Assembly (NCBI GenBank): GCA_036245525.1
Contig: BTPG01000007.1
Span: 160,174,059-160,238,058, forward strand
DNA length: 64,000 bases
Reading direction: 5' to 3'
Origin: Semisulcospira habei
Taxonomy: Eukaryota; Mollusca; Gastropoda; Semisulcospiridae
Both the position numbers and the translations under genes were made by a program. The stretch's first letter is position 1; every line of letters starts with the position of its first letter. Below are positions 11,302 through 23,177 of this stretch, piece by piece. The notes below the pieces were generated by a model. It saw nothing but the letters and a program-made list of their open reading frames with translations. It was not told the origin of the DNA and ran no database searches.

Positions 11302-12654
11302 GTGCGCCTATTGTTTCCATCCTTGAGAAATAAAGTATCATTCATTCATTCATTCATTCCCTCCCTCCCTCCCCCCCCCTCCCCGAAAAAAAATCACCAC
11401 CACTACCACCATATCCAGAGACCTCTCCGCTGTAAAGGCGGAAGATAGTAAGTTCGGGATTTTTGTGAAAAGCGACATGCTCATTGTATTTAAATGAAAA
11501 TCTCGCTTTTAACAAAAGTGGACTTGCATATTGCATTCGCGGGGCAAGGCCTGCGCATGGTGTTCAGGAAACGGTTCTGGTGTTGGCCACAGGGAAGTGT
11601 GAACTTCAGTATCGAAGAACGTGAAGCAGTTAAAGGGACCGGCTGATTTACCCTGGTCTGTCAGTTCTGGACTGTCTGAGGAATTCTTTTTGCCACAGTT
11701 CTTTATCAGCCTGCTCAGTTGGCGTTCAACCCCAGTGACCAGTGAGGATTCGTTTGCGACCAACGATTTCTATCAACGAACGAGTGCAAAATCAGTGTAA
11801 TTAATCCGCTTGGACCATAAGCAGAGACAACACTCCAAACATCTCTCTGGGCTCATGGATCTGTGCTTCTTGGAGTGGTAGTAAAACTGTCGCCGCAAGG
11901 GTTTCATGTGAAAGGAAAACAGAAAATAGAGGTTGAAAAACCCTTAAAAATAGAAACATGAAACACGACGTTTCGCATCAAAGATCCTTTTTCACGGTGA
12001 TTGTAGAACAGAAAAGAACGCACGCTAGAGAAAAAAAAAAGACGTCTCCTGTATAGAGACAATTTAGAATGACGATAAAAAACACACACACACACAAAAA
12101 ACACGCAAAATAGAGAACAGAAAATACATAATGATCTTTTGGAGATGTTTGGATTGATGTCTATCAACTCAAGTAACTGAGAAAAAAAAAATTATTTATC
12201 CCACAAAGAGACAATTCCAATTTGCTTATAGTTCACTTAGGTTAGCCACAGTGACTTCGCTCTCGTTCGTTGAAAACGAAACCTCACTACTAGCGAACCA
12301 ACTCACTCTTTTCGACCCCATTTCCTGGAAAATGAAAACATTCCTTTCCGCAGAGTATTGGCGATTCAGACCTTCAGACGTAAGGTGTAGTGTTCGCTGC
12401 GGCGGAGAAGGTACCGCAAGAGAATAAAAGTTTGTTTGGTGATATAACAAAACAAATAGCGTGACATAGCAACATACAACAGAAACAAGATGAAAGAGGA
12501 GAGTGCCACGTATACTCTCATTCTGTATGTTTATACTAAAACATGGTGACGTTTAATCGACCGAGAGAGACTCGGATAAAACAAACAGCACTGAAACCTA
12601 CTCAAGTCACAACCCTCCCACCCAGACAACTCTGGGGTACGGGCAGCGGCTGTG

Positions 12655-12733
12655 TTAACTCATTCGAGGCGTGCCGCATACGGATACGTGGCCTGTGGCC
12701 GCGTATCCGTATGCAGCACGCCTCGAATGAGTC
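12655..12733. mobile_element. family G palindrome element
   Basis: TTAACTCATTCGAGGCGTGC at 12655; arms GCATACGGATACG and CGTATCCGTATGC; ends GCCTCGAATGAGTCA (right TTAA lost). Confidence 0.82.
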
Positions 12734-12991
12734 AGCGAAGCTTTGCATTCTGTTTCCCTCCCAGAGCACGCAGAAGAAATCTCATCAGCGCGATTAACTT
12801 ATCCACTGGTTGAGCAGCGCGCCCTCTATCATATCTAATGACCCTCGTTTATTGCTGGGGTGATGGCTAGGGGTAGGACCGCCAGATGGTTAATTGCTCG
12901 GTGATCTAGTTAGCAATGCCGGGTTCTTGCTAACAAGACACAGATCGCAGACTTCTTTGGGGAGGTGAGCAAGTTCATCTCAGTTCCACGT

Positions 12992-13056
12992 GCAAGTGGT
13001 ATAGATTATCATCAGCCCCTGCAGATGCAGGGGCTGATGAAAATCTGTGCCACTTG
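12992..13056. repeat. family A palindrome, GATGAT/ATCAGC subtype
   Basis: The core reads ATCAGCCCCTGCA and TGCAGGGGCTGAT instead of ATGAGCCCC; the change is matched on both arms. Outer arms GCAAGTGG and CCACTTG also match each other. Confidence 0.9.
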
Positions 13057-13156
13057 TTGGTAGAGAGTGGTCACCTTTGCACCCTGAGGTGGAAAAAGTC
13101 ATCAGAGTCTGATTACAGAGTCTCTTCAGAGTTCGCCAGCCAGCCTCATTCGATCT

Positions 13157-13222
13157 GCAAGCGGCATAGATTGTCATCAGCCCCTGCAAATGCAGGGGCT
13201 GATGAGAATCTGTGCTGCTTGC
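13157..13222. repeat. family A palindrome, ATCAGC subtype
   Basis: Second copy of the ATCAGCCCC subtype, 100 bp from the first. The outer arms are GCAAGCGGCATAG and CTGTGCTGCTTGC, different from the neighbour but largely self-complementary. Confidence 0.9.
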
Positions 13223-13393
13223 GGGCGAAGATTGACCCTACTGACATCTGTAGGTCGAAGAAGTCGTCGAGGTCCTGAAGTTTGCGAATGTTTGCCCCGT
13301 GAGCCAAAAATAGTTGTCGGTGATGTTTTGGGGGTAAGGGTTAGGATCTCAACTTTCAGGTCTCCAACTTGTATTAGCCCACCAGCCGTGAAA

Positions 13394-13473
13394 ATAACTC
13401 ATTCGACATGTGCCGCCTCAGCATACGCGGCTTATGCTGCGTGTCCGGAGGCGGCACGTCTCGAATGAGTTAA
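13394..13473. mobile_element. family G palindrome element
   Basis: ATAACTCATTCGACATGTGCC and GGCACGTCTCGAATGAGTTAA; the inner arms CTCAGCATACGC and GTCCGGAG are less paired. A third, decayed copy lies at 52128-52196. Confidence 0.75.
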
Positions 13474-13764
13474 GGCACCTTTCTGGAAGACAGATATCCC
13501 CTCCCCACCCTCCCTGCCCACGTCCCCTTGCATTTAACGCGTGTTCTGGTTGGTCATCATTACGGCTAGCAGTATGACCCACAGACAATCACACATATGC
13601 GGAATGTTTGGGCAGTGAATGCCACAGCTGCCGCACCTAAATACCTCGTGTAATACCGTCATTGCGTGGGTGCAGCATTATGTTGTTGATCTATCGCATT
13701 TTCACTCTGACGCTAACCGCAGAAGTTGGTTGGTAGCTGGCGATTCAGTCTGCCCCGTCTCCCT

Positions 13765-13831
13765 GCAAGAGGCATAGATTCTCATGAGGCCCTTACAACT
13801 GCAGGGGCTCATGAGAATCTATGACTCTTGC
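13765..13831. repeat. family A palindrome
   Basis: Arms GCAAGAGGCATAGATTCTC and GAGAATCTATGACTCTTGC; the loop is slightly degenerate (GGCCCTTACAACTGCAGGGG). Confidence 0.87.
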
Positions 13832-14266
13832 TGGCAAAGATCGGCACCAGCTGTGCATCCGATGTAGGGTCTTGGTTTGCGCTTAGCCAACGACATTTCT
13901 GAAATGTCATAATTGTCATCGTAGCACCAATAAGCAACTAGCCTATTCATATTCAGACTGTGCCTTAACCCATTGAAGGCTACATTACAGATTAGGAGTA
14001 GGATCAGCCATTTTAGTTCAAGGGTGGTACCAGAATAGCTTTGCGCCTCAGGCGCCAAGCTATTCTGGCACCATCCTTGAACTAATATTACTTACTTACT
14101 TACGCCTGTCACCCCTACCCGGGTATAGGCCGTCGACGAGAGACCTCCAGCAACTCCTGTCCTGTGCTTCTCCTTCGATTCTACTCCAGGTGGTTCCCAG
14201 TCTCTTGATGTCTGCTTGGAGGTCTCGACGCCAGGAGTTTCTCGGCCTACCTCTTTTCCTCTTTCC

Positions 14267-16078
14267 TTAGGGGTTCCATGGCAATGCCTGCCTAGTGATA
14301 CTGGAAGCTGGCTTTCTCAGACTGTGACCGATCCATCCCCATCTTCTTCGCCCAATTTCATTCTCTGCTGTTATCTGCTCTGTTCTCTCCCAGAGTCTGA
14401 CGTTGCTGATCTTCTCTGGCCAGTGGATTTTCAAAATTCTTCTAAGGCAACTGTTCATGAAGGTCTGTACTCTGTTGACTGTGGTTTTTGTCAATCTCCA
14501 AGTCTCTGCTCCATATAGGAGAACTGCTTTTACATTGGAGTTGAAAATCCGGACTTTGGTGTGTTGTGACAGCTCTTTGGAACTCCACACTTTTTTCAAC
14601 TGGAGAAAGGCTGCTCTGGCTTTACCGATTCGTGCTCTGACATCTGCATCAGTGCCGCCTTTTTTGTCTATGATGCTCCCGAGATAGGTGAAGGACTCCA
14701 CTTCCTCCAACGGGGTGCCAGCAAGCAAGACTGGTTCTTCCCTGGTTGCGTTCAGCCTCATTGTCTTTGTTTTCTGTTTGTGAATGGTGAGGCCCACTTG
14801 GGACGAGATGTCAGCAAGCCTCGTGGTCTTGTCCTGCATTTGTTGATGAGTGTGGGACAGTAATGCCAAGTCGTCTGCAAAATCGAGGTCGTCAAGCTGT
14901 GTCCACAGTGTCCACTGTATTCCACTTCGTCTGTGTTCTGTGGTCATCTTCATGACCCAGTCTATGGCCAGTAGGAAGAGGAACGGAGACAGCAGACACC
15001 CCTGCCTGACACCAGTTCTGACCTGGAGCTGCCTGGTGAACTGCCCTTCGTGGATCACGCGACATGTCATGCCATCGTAGCTGCTCTTGATCAGGCGGAC
15101 GAGCTTTGTGGGTACACCGTAGTGTCGTAGGAGTTTCCACAGAGTCTCTCGGTCCACGCTGTCAAATGCTTTCTCATAATCCACAAAGTTGACGTACAGC
15201 GGGGAGCTCCACTCCAGAGACTGTTCCACGATGATGCGGAGAGTGGCGATCTGGTCTGTACATGATCGGTTCTTCCTGAATCCTGCTTGCTGGTCTCTCA
15301 GCTGGGGGTCAACGGAGCTCTTCATTCTCTCTAGGATGATCCTGTTGAAGACCTTTCCTGGTACTGACAGCAAGGTGATTCCTATGTAGTTGGAACACTT
15401 GCTGAGGTCGCCTTTCTTGGGAAGCTTGATTAGGTACCCCTCCTTCCAGTCAGCCGGCATCACCTCCTCTTCCCAGATCTTTCTAAACAGTGGGTACAGC
15501 ATCTCCACTGTTGTCTCTAGGTCTGCTTTCAGAGACTCCGCTTGGATGCCATCTGGCTCTGCTGCTTTGCCATTCTTCAAAAATGCCACTGCTCTTCTGA
15601 TCTCTTCCCGGCTGGGTCTGTCACAGCTGATGGGTAGGTCGGTCTCTGCCGGCTGGATGTCTGGTGGGTCGGGTGGGCTAGGTCTGTTCAGTAACTCTTC
15701 AAAATACTCAGCCCATCTGTCGAGTTGGTCTGCTCTGTCTGCAATAGGCTTGCCTTCTTTGTCTTTTACTGGTCTTTCTGTATGGCCATACTTGCCCGAC
15801 AATCTTCTGGTAATGTCGTAGAGCTGTTTCATGTTACCGCTGCCTGCTGCCTTTTCTGCCTCTGCTGCCAGGCTGTCTGTGTAGGCCCTCTTGTCTGCCC
15901 TGATACTCCTCTTCACCTCGCGGTTGGCTTCCGAGTATTCCTCCTGTGCCCTTGCTTTGGCTGCTCTCGTGCGACTGTTGTTGACAACTGCTTTCTTCTG
16001 CTTCCTCACTTCTATCTTCTTCAAGGTCTGTGCCGACAGCCAGTCCTTGTGATGGTGTTTCCTGAACCCTACAGTGTC
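14267..16078 (-). CDS. LINE reverse transcriptase domain
   Basis: About 603 codons reading from [13 protein letters not shown] at 16078; the first ATG is at 16024. Reverse transcriptase landmarks: [11 protein letters not shown], an [11 protein letters not shown] block, [25 protein letters not shown] near residue 283 of the ATG-started frame, [14 protein letters not shown], and the catalytic FADD near residue 381, followed by a thumb and a C-terminal region ending RQALPWNP. It is in the same frame as the endonuclease part, so before the insertion it was one polyprotein of about 950 residues. Confidence 0.9.
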   Translation of the reverse strand, partial: DTVGFRKHHHKDWLSAQTLKKIEVRKQKKAVVNNSRTRAAKARAQEEYSEANREVKRSIRADKRAYTDSLAAEAEKAAGSGNMKQLYDITRRLSGKYGHTERPVKDKEGKPIADRADQLDRWAEYFEELLNRPSPPDPPDIQPAETDLPISCDRPSREEIRRAVAFLKNGKAAEPDGIQAESLKADLETTVEMLYPLFRKIWEEEVMPADWKEGYLIKLPKKGDLSKCSNYIGITLLSVPGKVFNRIILERMKSSVDPQLRDQQAGFRKNRSCTDQIATLRIIVEQSLEWSSPLYVNFVDYEKAFDSVDRETLWKLLRHYGVPTKLVRLIKSSYDGMTCRVIHEGQFTRQLQVRTGVRQGCLLSPFLFLLAIDWVMKMTTEHRRSGIQWTLWTQLDDLDFADDLALLSHTHQQMQDKTTRLADISSQVGLTIHKQKTKTMRLNATREEPVLLAGTPLEEVESFTYLGSIIDKKGGTDADVRARIGKARAAFLQLKKVWSSKELSQHTKVRIFNSNVKAVLLYGAETWRLTKTTVNRVQTFMNSCLRRILKIHWPEKISNVRLWERTEQITAENEIGRRRWGWIGHSLRKPASSITRQALPWNP

Positions 16079-16081
16079 TTT

Positions 16082-16750
16082 ATAATAATAAAAAAATAAT
16101 TACGGTATTTATAATGCGCTTATCTTATAATAATTATAACTCTAAGCGCGCACTCACAACTCGCACACGCATGCGCACGCTTTAGACAATGACTCACGTA
16201 ACACAAATAGTGAAGATACAGTGAAGATACATTAGGACGGTCAGCTTGGGCTGGGGAGTGTGGTGATATAGTGCTAGAACTGTTGAAAGAGATGAGTTTT
16301 GAGGGCAGACTGGAAGGAGGAGAGCGAGTGTTTCTGACGGAGAGAGAGTGGGAGAGTGTTCCAGGTGGTTGGACCGTATAATGAGAAAGAGCGGGGGCCG
16401 AAAGTGCTGAGTTTGGTGCGGGGGATAAGGAGGCGGAGAGGGTCAGAGGCGGAGCGGAGGGAGCGGGGAGGAGTGTAGGGGTGAAGTAAGTTGGAGAGAT
16501 ACGCAGGAGCGTAGTTGTTCAGGGATTTGTAGCAGAGAGACAGAATCTTGTATTGGATGCGTTGGGGGATGGGGAGCCAGTGAAGGAGCTTGAGCAGGGG
16601 AGTGATGTGGTCGGATTTTTTCTTTCTGAGGACGAGGCGGGCAGCATTGTTCTGGACGCGCTGGAGAGTGAGAGTGGTGGAGTGAGGAAGGCCAGAAAGG
16701 AGAGAGTTGCAGTAGTCGATGCGAGATAAGATGAGAGAGACAGCGAGTTT
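16082..16750 (-). mobile_element. 5'-truncated CR1/L2-like LINE tail nested in the RTE-like element
   Basis: On the minus strand it encodes the C-terminal end of a different reverse transcriptase: LILSRIDYCNSLLSGLP, LQRVQNNAARLV, LLHWLPIPQRIQYK, then NTLPLSLRQ, as in CR1/L2-type elements. It ends at 16274 and is followed by a short 3' UTR and an ATAATA tail at 16082. The trinucleotide TTT (AAA on the coding strand) borders both ends (16079-16081, 16748-16750), a very short or coincidental target duplication. Confidence 0.8.
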
Positions 16751-17791
16751 GGTGGCAGCTTCGGTAGTGAGGTAGTTCAGCGCCTCTCTAACTGCCTTCC
16801 ACTGCTGCTCTGTGGTGACTGCCTCTTCATTTACTAGCTCCTGTAGCGCTTGAAACCGGTTGGACAGCACCAGTTTGAACTCTTCTCCAACTCCAGTTTC
16901 TCTCAGGAGGCCTACATTATAGCGCTGTCTTCTTGTTGTCTCTGTGCGGCTTTTCTTTAGCTTGAGCTTCATTCTTAAGGTAAGCAGATGGTGGTCTGAG
17001 GCGACATCTGCTCCCCTCCTCACTCGAACATCTTGAAGGGATCTTCTAAATTTCTTGCTAATGCAGATATGGTCTATTTGGTTCTCTGTTGTATGGTCAG
17101 GTGAGACCCAAGTTGCTTTGTGTATTCTTCTGTGTGGGAAGATGCTGCCTCCAATGACAAGTCGGTTTATAGTACAAAAGTCTACAAACCTCTCCCCGTT
17201 CTCACTCATCTCCGAGCCTAGTCCCTGTCTCCCCATCACCTCTTCGTATCCGGTATTGTCCTCCCCTATTTTGGCATTAAAATCGCCCATGACGATGGTG
17301 ATGTCTCGCTCCGCACATTTGTCCACGGCACTCTGGAGTCGGTCGTAGAACTCTTGTTTCTCTTCCTCGTCACTGTCATTAGTGGGCGCATAACACTTGA
17401 TGACGTTCAGCTTGAGCTTTTTCTTGGTTCTAAAGGCTGCTGTGATAATTCTTGGCCCAAGAGGTTCCCAGCCCATCAGCGCTCTCTGTGCCACTGGTGA
17501 CAGCATGAATGCTACTCCTTCTGTATGGGGGGCATTCTCCTCTTCGTGACCTGAATACAGAATCATCTCCCCACTTAACAGCCTTTTCTGGCCAGACTGC
17601 GTCCATCTGGCTTCACTGATACCTAGCAGGGAAAGGTTGTACTTTTGCATTTCCGCTGCTATCTGGGCGGCCTTGCCGCTCTGGTACATGGTCTTGACGT
17701 TCCATGTGCCCATGGTTGTGTCCCTGGATAGAGAGAGGCGGCTCAGTCCTGTGGCTTCCGAAGACTTCCGGCTTTCACCACAGGACGTCAT
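16748..17791 (-). CDS. LINE endonuclease domain (EEP/APE type)
   Basis: About 348 codons up to the insert. Visible motifs: GTWNVKTM (Asn about residue 31), LGISEARW (Glu60), CYAPTNDSD, GDFNAKIG near residue 168, and SDHHLL near residue 264. These are the catalytic and binding motifs of apurinic-like endonucleases that nick target DNA for reverse transcription. The true start may be Met27, just before GTWN. The open frame continues to 16274, but from 16747 down the residues come from another element (next entries). Confidence 0.88.
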
Positions 17792-18289
17792 AAGTCTTTT
17801 GGTAGAAGAACCTTCCTCCTCCAGGAAAGAAATTACTGTTAGTCTTTTCGTCGGCGTTTTTGTAGCTATTTCCTTTTTTGCAGGGTGGGGAAGCTACCCT
17901 CACGCCCAATCCCCTTACTAGGAGGACCAGGGGTTTTCTGTCGGGGTCACCTTCCCTTAGACCATGTTGGTTCACGGCACCTTATTTCATTCGGTGCACC
18001 CCTCTCAGGAGGGACCCCCTATCCACCACCCAGAGGACGCGCCTCAACGCCATATGGTCCCAGCGCGAGGTTGAACTAATATTAGTCAAAGTTAATTTCA
18101 AGCAGTGTATCAGGATCAGGAGGAAAAGGGTTAAACTTGGCTCTGGGAGTGAAAGGGCTGCAGGCTTGGAACCGGTACAGATATCGTAGATGTCTGGACA
18201 GATGTCTCGGGGGGTGGAGGGGGGGGGGGCAGGTGTGTTGTGGTGGGCGGTCAGGCGAACAATTTATTTATTTATTATATGGTATTTAT

Positions 18290-18665
18290 ATGGCAATGCA
18301 GGAAATGAGCCAGGTGATTGAGTTGTGATGGCACTTTTAGTTCCTGGGTAGTAGGAAGTATGAATGCACATGGTGGGGTGGGGGGGGGGGGGGGGGTACC
18401 ACAGTATCGGCAGTACAGACACCAGATGTGTTGAGTTGCGATAGCACGTTTAGTACCTGGGTAGTAGGAGGTATGAATGCTCATGGTTGGGGGGGGGGGG
18501 GGGGGAGAGAGAGGGTCACCACAGTATCGGCAGTACAGACACCAGATGTATTGAGTTGTGATGGCTCGTTTAGTACCTGGGTAGTACGAGGTATGAATGT
18601 ACATGATGGAAGGGGGTGGGGGGGGGGGGTCACCACAGTATCGGCAGTACAGGTACCAGATGTAT
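18290..18665. repeat. G-rich minisatellite, about 118-bp unit
   Basis: Three full units and a partial one: TTGAGTTGTGATGGC, TAGTACCTGGGTAGTAGG, a G run of 10-20, then CACAGTATCGGCAGTACAG and ACACCAGATGT. Each unit carries an uninterrupted G run. Confidence 0.88.
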
Positions 18666-19299
18666 CGTACGACACATTCAATCGTTACAGACAGTGGACG
18701 ATGGATCGGCGATGAAGTTCAGGCGCCAAGCTAATCTGGCACTTCCCTTAAACTAGGACGGCCGAATCTTCTTCCACAATTTTTACACATAGATCCTCAT
18801 GAGCTCCTCAGCTAAGTATGCATCACAAGCGTGATGGATATTTTGGGCATTTTTGAATAGGTCTTAGAAATAAAGGAAATACAAGTTTTTCTTCGCTGTC
18901 TGGTGCTGTTTTGGGTGGCTAAGCCAAGCTAATTATCACACTGGTTTCCTCTCGCGATCCGCTGTGCATCGTGCGTAGCATAGTCGAGGCAACCGGTGTC
19001 GCTAAATATACCTCCCTAATCAATTGTTCGTTCATCGCAACAACATCTTGGTGACGTGCCAACCACTCAGCGCAGGGATCGGGAGTTAATTTGGGGGAAA
19101 AAAATCTCTCTCATCCCTGTTTTCACCTTCTTTTTATCGCTGAGGTTAGCGTGTTTAAAGAGGCCGTTTCCTGTCCAAGGACTCGCACCTGTTTGTGCAT
19201 GTATCTTTCCACACTTACCATCGGAACCAGACACGGAGTAGGTCACCGTCCATCTGCGAGAGGCTCAATCATAGGAATCTGCGCCTGTTTGCAAAATCC

Positions 19300-19645
19300 A
19301 GATAAAAAAAGGTGACTGCCAAGCGTGTAAAATGCAAAGAAGTACCCAAAGGAAAAAGAAACACGTTTAGAACAGACAGTTACAACACAATTTATTAATA
19401 TTTCGGGTAAATACCATTTTTCAAAATAGATGAACAAAGAGAGAGAGAGATCAGTCGCTACTTGTCTTCATTTTCCTCTTGCCACATTCCTTCTGCGATA
19501 AATGAAGATACGTAGCGACCGATCTCTCTTTTTGTTTGTTTGTCTATTTTGAAAAAAGAGTATTTAACCGAAATATTAATAAATTGTGTTTTAACTGTCT
19601 ATCCTAAGCGTGTTTCTTTCTCCGTTGGGTACTTCTTTGTTGTTT
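19300..19645. repeat. family H large foldback
   Basis: Left arm GAAGTACCCAAAGG, ACAACACAATTTATTAATA, TTTCGGGTAAATACC; right arm is its reverse complement, ending CGTTGGGTACTTC. The arms are about 140 bp and imperfect. Confidence 0.82.
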
Positions 19646-19671
19646 GCAAAGCTCAACTCCCATTTATCTCA

Positions 19672-19863
19672 TTAACCCATTTAGCCCCGGGTCCCTACAG
19701 CAGGAGATGGATTGACCATGATAATTCAAGGGTAGTGCCAGATTAATCTGGCACTACCCTTACAAGAATTATCATGGTCAATCAATCTCCTGCAACTGGT
19801 ACATAGTCATTAGTCAACACCTCCAAAATTTGAGAAATGGGACTATGGGGCTAAAAGGGTTAA
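19672..19863. mobile_element. family C TTAA element, complete
   Basis: TTAACCCATTTAGCCCCGGG at 19672 and TGGGGCTAAAAGGGTTAA ending 19863 are the inverted ends. The palindrome at 19702-19793 has arms GATTGACCATGATAATTCAA and GGTAGTGCCAGATT with their complements. Confidence 0.87.
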
Positions 19864-19895
19864 TTTTGTGGACATCATCTACTGTTTGCATCTTG

Positions 19896-19897
<2 letters not shown>

Positions 19898-19967
<70 letters not shown>
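19898..19967. repeat. (CT)n microsatellite
   Basis: About 35 CT units. Confidence 0.97.
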
Positions 19968-19969
<2 letters not shown>

Positions 19970-20391
19970 AGGGTTCTGTGGGAATGGGACTGTCAGGAGG
20001 GCGTGTCAAGAGGCACAGAGTTGCATGAGTCTGAGCAGCTGCAGGGGCGCATGAGAATAGAATCTATACCTCATGCTGGCAAGGGTTTGCTACATTTATA
20101 TCTTCAAATTCAGGAGATCCGTCCGCGTGCAAGAGGCGTAAATTCTCATGAGCCCCTGTTTCTTGCTATGTTCAGCCGCATTTACATCTTGAGTTTAAAG
20201 AGAGCCGGCGCTTACGACGACTGGAAGCCAGGGATGCTGACCACTCACGTGTGGTCTGCGGGCCGAAATTCTTTGATCTTCACCTGAACGACCTCACAGG
20301 CTCAGGTATCGAGTCAAAAAACTGAGCCCTGGTCAGTGTAAGAAGGAGAGAGGGGTATGTGAGGTCCAAGCATATACCATCAAGACGGACG

Positions 20392-20455
20392 GGAAGAGGT
20401 ATAGATGCTCACGAGCCCCTGCAGACTGCGTCTCATGAGCATCTATATCTCTTTC
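20392..20455. repeat. family A palindrome, degenerate
   Basis: Arms GAAGAGGTATAGATGCTCA and TGAGCATCTATATCTCTTTC: GATGCTC/GAGCATC is matched on both arms. The inner stem is partly deleted. Confidence 0.8.
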
Positions 20456-21469
20456 AGCAGAAAAGGACTGGTTGGAGGAATGTGTTTAGAAGAGCGGAAG
20501 GTCTTGACTGGGAGGCTGGACTTCGCCCGGTGCTGGACAAACTAGTGGAAATACGCGGTGCCATCTCAGTTGTCTGCCTCTGCCGGAACAGAGACACTGT
20601 GAAGTATTATTCATCGCTGGCGCCAGAGCGCACGTGGTCGACTTTTGGAAACACAAATTTTCATTTCATTTCTGTGCGTTTCTTGCTGACTTCATGTTCT
20701 TTATGTATAGAAAGTTATTTAGTGTTCCGTCACTGCTTTGAATAATGACCATGATAGACAGTGTACAGGTGGGGCAGACAAGAACAACCAGAACAAATTG
20801 CTGCAACTTTTAGGGGAATCCAGACCAAAAAGGTGACTGCCACGCGTGTAATATGCTTTTAATATGTTTTTAGCGGAATGCAGGTTGAAGTCACTTTCAT
20901 GATCTACCATTTGAGTCTTTGATCTCTTGCATTGTCTTAACTTTTTGGCTGTCAGTAGTGTTTTTGTTGAGGTGCCGATTCCCACAAGAATTGCTGATCT
21001 TGACCAAACAAATGCTATCAACACCCACAGGTTTAGACAATATATTCGGTATTCATTGTCTCTTGCAGGACAAGTGAGATGAACGTACGTCTAAACTAAA
21101 CTTTAGCATACCTTGATTGGTCGATATAGTATGTGTTCAGGTCCCACCTCCCATCACTAAATCTTACCAGGCTTTTAGCCTCGCGTTGTGCCACTCTACT
21201 CACCTGTACGACCACTGAATGACTGATCAGGTCCGTAAGGAATTCCAGGTGTACGGAGGATCGCCCAGAAGAGCCCAGTGAGAGTCTATTAAAGCCTGGT
21301 GATGATTTGTTTATTGAGTTTGCTGCCGGCAGTGCTGCGGTGTCCGGTAGCCAGCTCGGGACGGAGAGATCGAAAACTGCCCTTTGAAGCAAAAAATAGT
21401 GACCCATGTTTGTGAAAAGCGAGCTTTTTATTGTCTTCCAATGAAATCTCGCTGTTCTTGTAAATGGAC

Positions 21470-21658
21470 TTAACACTTTAAGCCCCAACATCATACAGCA
21501 GGAGATTGATTGACCATGATAATTCAATGGTAGTGCCAGATGAACTTGGCGCCTTCAGGCGCCCCTTCATGGTCAGTCCACCTCCTGCAACTGGTACACA
21601 GTTGTTAAGTAACACTTACAAAATTTGGCAAATGCACCCGTGGGGCTACAAGGGTTAA
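21470..21658. mobile_element. family C TTAA element, partly deleted palindrome
   Basis: TTAACACTTTAAGCCCC at 21470 and GTGGGGCTACAAGGGTTAA ending 21658. The right arm has lost the CTGGCACTACC section, leaving GGCGCCTTCAGGCGCC as a short central stem. Confidence 0.8.
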
Positions 21659-22018
21659 GTTAAGGTCTTTTTGTCTTCACAGGGCAGAAAAGGTCTGGGA
21701 CGGAGCCAGGTCAAAGGCAGTATCTGCTAAAGGCACAGTTTCTGAGGAGTCCATGATTCTCTTGAGCTGGTTTCGTTCAGTCCGTCTGTAAGAGGCATAG
21801 ATTCTCATGAGCCCCCGCAATAGATACACATAAGGGACGGGTCGACGGCGTTGTACCAGGGGTTCAGAAACCCTCTTTGCCACCCCCCCCCCCCCCCCCC
21901 ACCACACACCTTTTCCCACTACGAACGAATAATAAAACAACAACGAATGAATGAAGCAATAAATGACTAAAAGAAATTTATGTACGAATGAATGACTGGA
22001 AAAAGTAACTAAACTGAA

Positions 22019-22101
22019 TGGGAAAAGCAAAGGCAGGAATCGTGGATGCGGTGGTTTATATGGAAAAGCAAAGGAAGGAATCGTGGATGCGGTGGTTTGT
22101 C
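22019..22101. repeat. 41-bp tandem duplication
   Basis: GGAAAAGCAAAGG and AGGAATCGTGGATGCGGTGG occur twice in a row. Confidence 0.9.
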
Positions 22102-23107
22102 AGGTTTGTAAAAAAAAAAAAAATTAAAAATTGTGTGATGATATAGCTGTAAGCGATGTTGTCTTCTCTCTCCCGTCGGCGAGGATTCCTATTCTCTAGC
22201 CATTGCAATTATATGATTATGCTCTAGCCCAGCTTACTGCTTGGCCGCTCACTGTTGTAGCGATGCTACTTCTGACAGCGAAGACAGCTTCAAGAGTTTG
22301 GTAATAGACCGTTCCAGAATCTGTCCGCGCATAAATACACCACTCAGGTGAGATAAAGTCATGTGACAGCATTTATATTTCCTTGCCGAGCATTCGGGCA
22401 CGTTTTTTTGCAACAGTGATTTAACCCCCTCGCTGCTGAGAAAACTACACGCGAACCTACAGCAAGAGCCGTACATAGATTCTCATGAGCCCCCGCAGTT
22501 GCGGAGGCGTTGCGGCTACTTTGTATCCCCCATGCTGAGGCTGTGTAGTGTTGAATTAACTCGTTCTAGACGCGCCAATGAATTGACAAAAATAATGTCA
22601 GAAAACACAGCCAGGAGCGCTGGCAGTGGAGGGGTAAACTATTTTAGAACCCCCCCCCCCCCCCCCCCCGTCCCGCCGCAGGATCAGGATTAAGTGCCGT
22701 TGCACAAGCATGCATGCAAAAGCAACTCTCCACCGCCACCACCCCCTCCTCCACCCCAACTTCAGCCAAAGCCTGCTAATTCTAATGGATTTTCAGAGCA
22801 CCGCAGCTGAAAGGTTTTAAATAGAAACTCAGCATCGTGTCCTTTCTAGTGTTCATTGTTCCAGTTTGACGTGGCTTGTGGCTTATGGTCGCACACAGTG
22901 TACATTTATTAGACAAAGAAAACAGGACAGGAAGATGCGGCATGATAGTGATACCCTTGATTTCTCCCCCCACCCCCCCCCCCCCCCCCCCCCCCCCCCA
23001 AGTTCTTGCTCTGCCTCCGATCGGCGCGGTGCTGCACGAGGCTGATAAGTGACGCCTTTGAGCTGTCATGGTTGACCTCCTGGGGTATACCCAAGCACAA
23101 GACCATT

Positions 23108-23177
23108 GGGCCGACGTCGGCCGCAGTCAGCCCGCGCACAACAGTGCGCGGGCGGACTGCGGCCGACGCCGGCCTGG
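23108..23177. repeat. GC-rich palindrome
   Basis: GGCCGACGTCGGCCGCAGTC and GACTGCGGCCGACGCCGGCC with GCCCGCGCAC...GTGCGCGGGC inside. CCATTGGGCCGACGTCGG also occurs, reversed, at 51488-51512. Confidence 0.82.

Larger units (their letters stand above)
9570..12650. other. no gene seen; low-complexity DNA
   Basis: TTTA repeats at 9628-9656 and 9849-9872, a half family A arm at 10040, the A palindrome at 10251, a G run at 10430-10453, C runs near 10665 and the TC microsatellite. 11520-12540 is unique-looking sequence without coding signal. Confidence 0.55.
14091..18070 (-). mobile_element. near full-length RTE-like non-LTR retrotransposon
   Basis: Flanked by a 14-bp direct repeat (TTGAACTAATATTA at 14077-14090 and 18071-18084), the target-site duplication. 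On the minus strand it has a 5' region, an endonuclease-reverse transcriptase frame (17791 down to 14267) and a short tandem 3' tail of TAAG units at 14091-14104. Without the nested insert at 16082-16750 it would be about 3.3 kb, typical of the RTE clade. The clade call rests on length, the single EN-RT frame and the tail, and is moderately sure. The only major lesion I see is the insert. Confidence 0.85.
13965..18134. mobile_element. family B palindromic TTAA element split by an RTE-like LINE
   Basis: TTAACCCATTGAAGG at 13965 opens the element; its palindrome (CCAGAATAGC...GCTATTCTGG) occupies 14015-14085. The sequence then breaks at the LINE and resumes at 18085 with GTCAAAGTTAATTTC, ending GGGTTAA at 18134. 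Removing the LINE and one copy of its duplication gives an element of about 175 bp, like the other B copies. Confidence 0.8.

Noticed and set aside
14850..17921. Plus-strand open frames across the LINE
   Set aside because: Antisense of the EN-RT frame, which has clear catalytic motifs.
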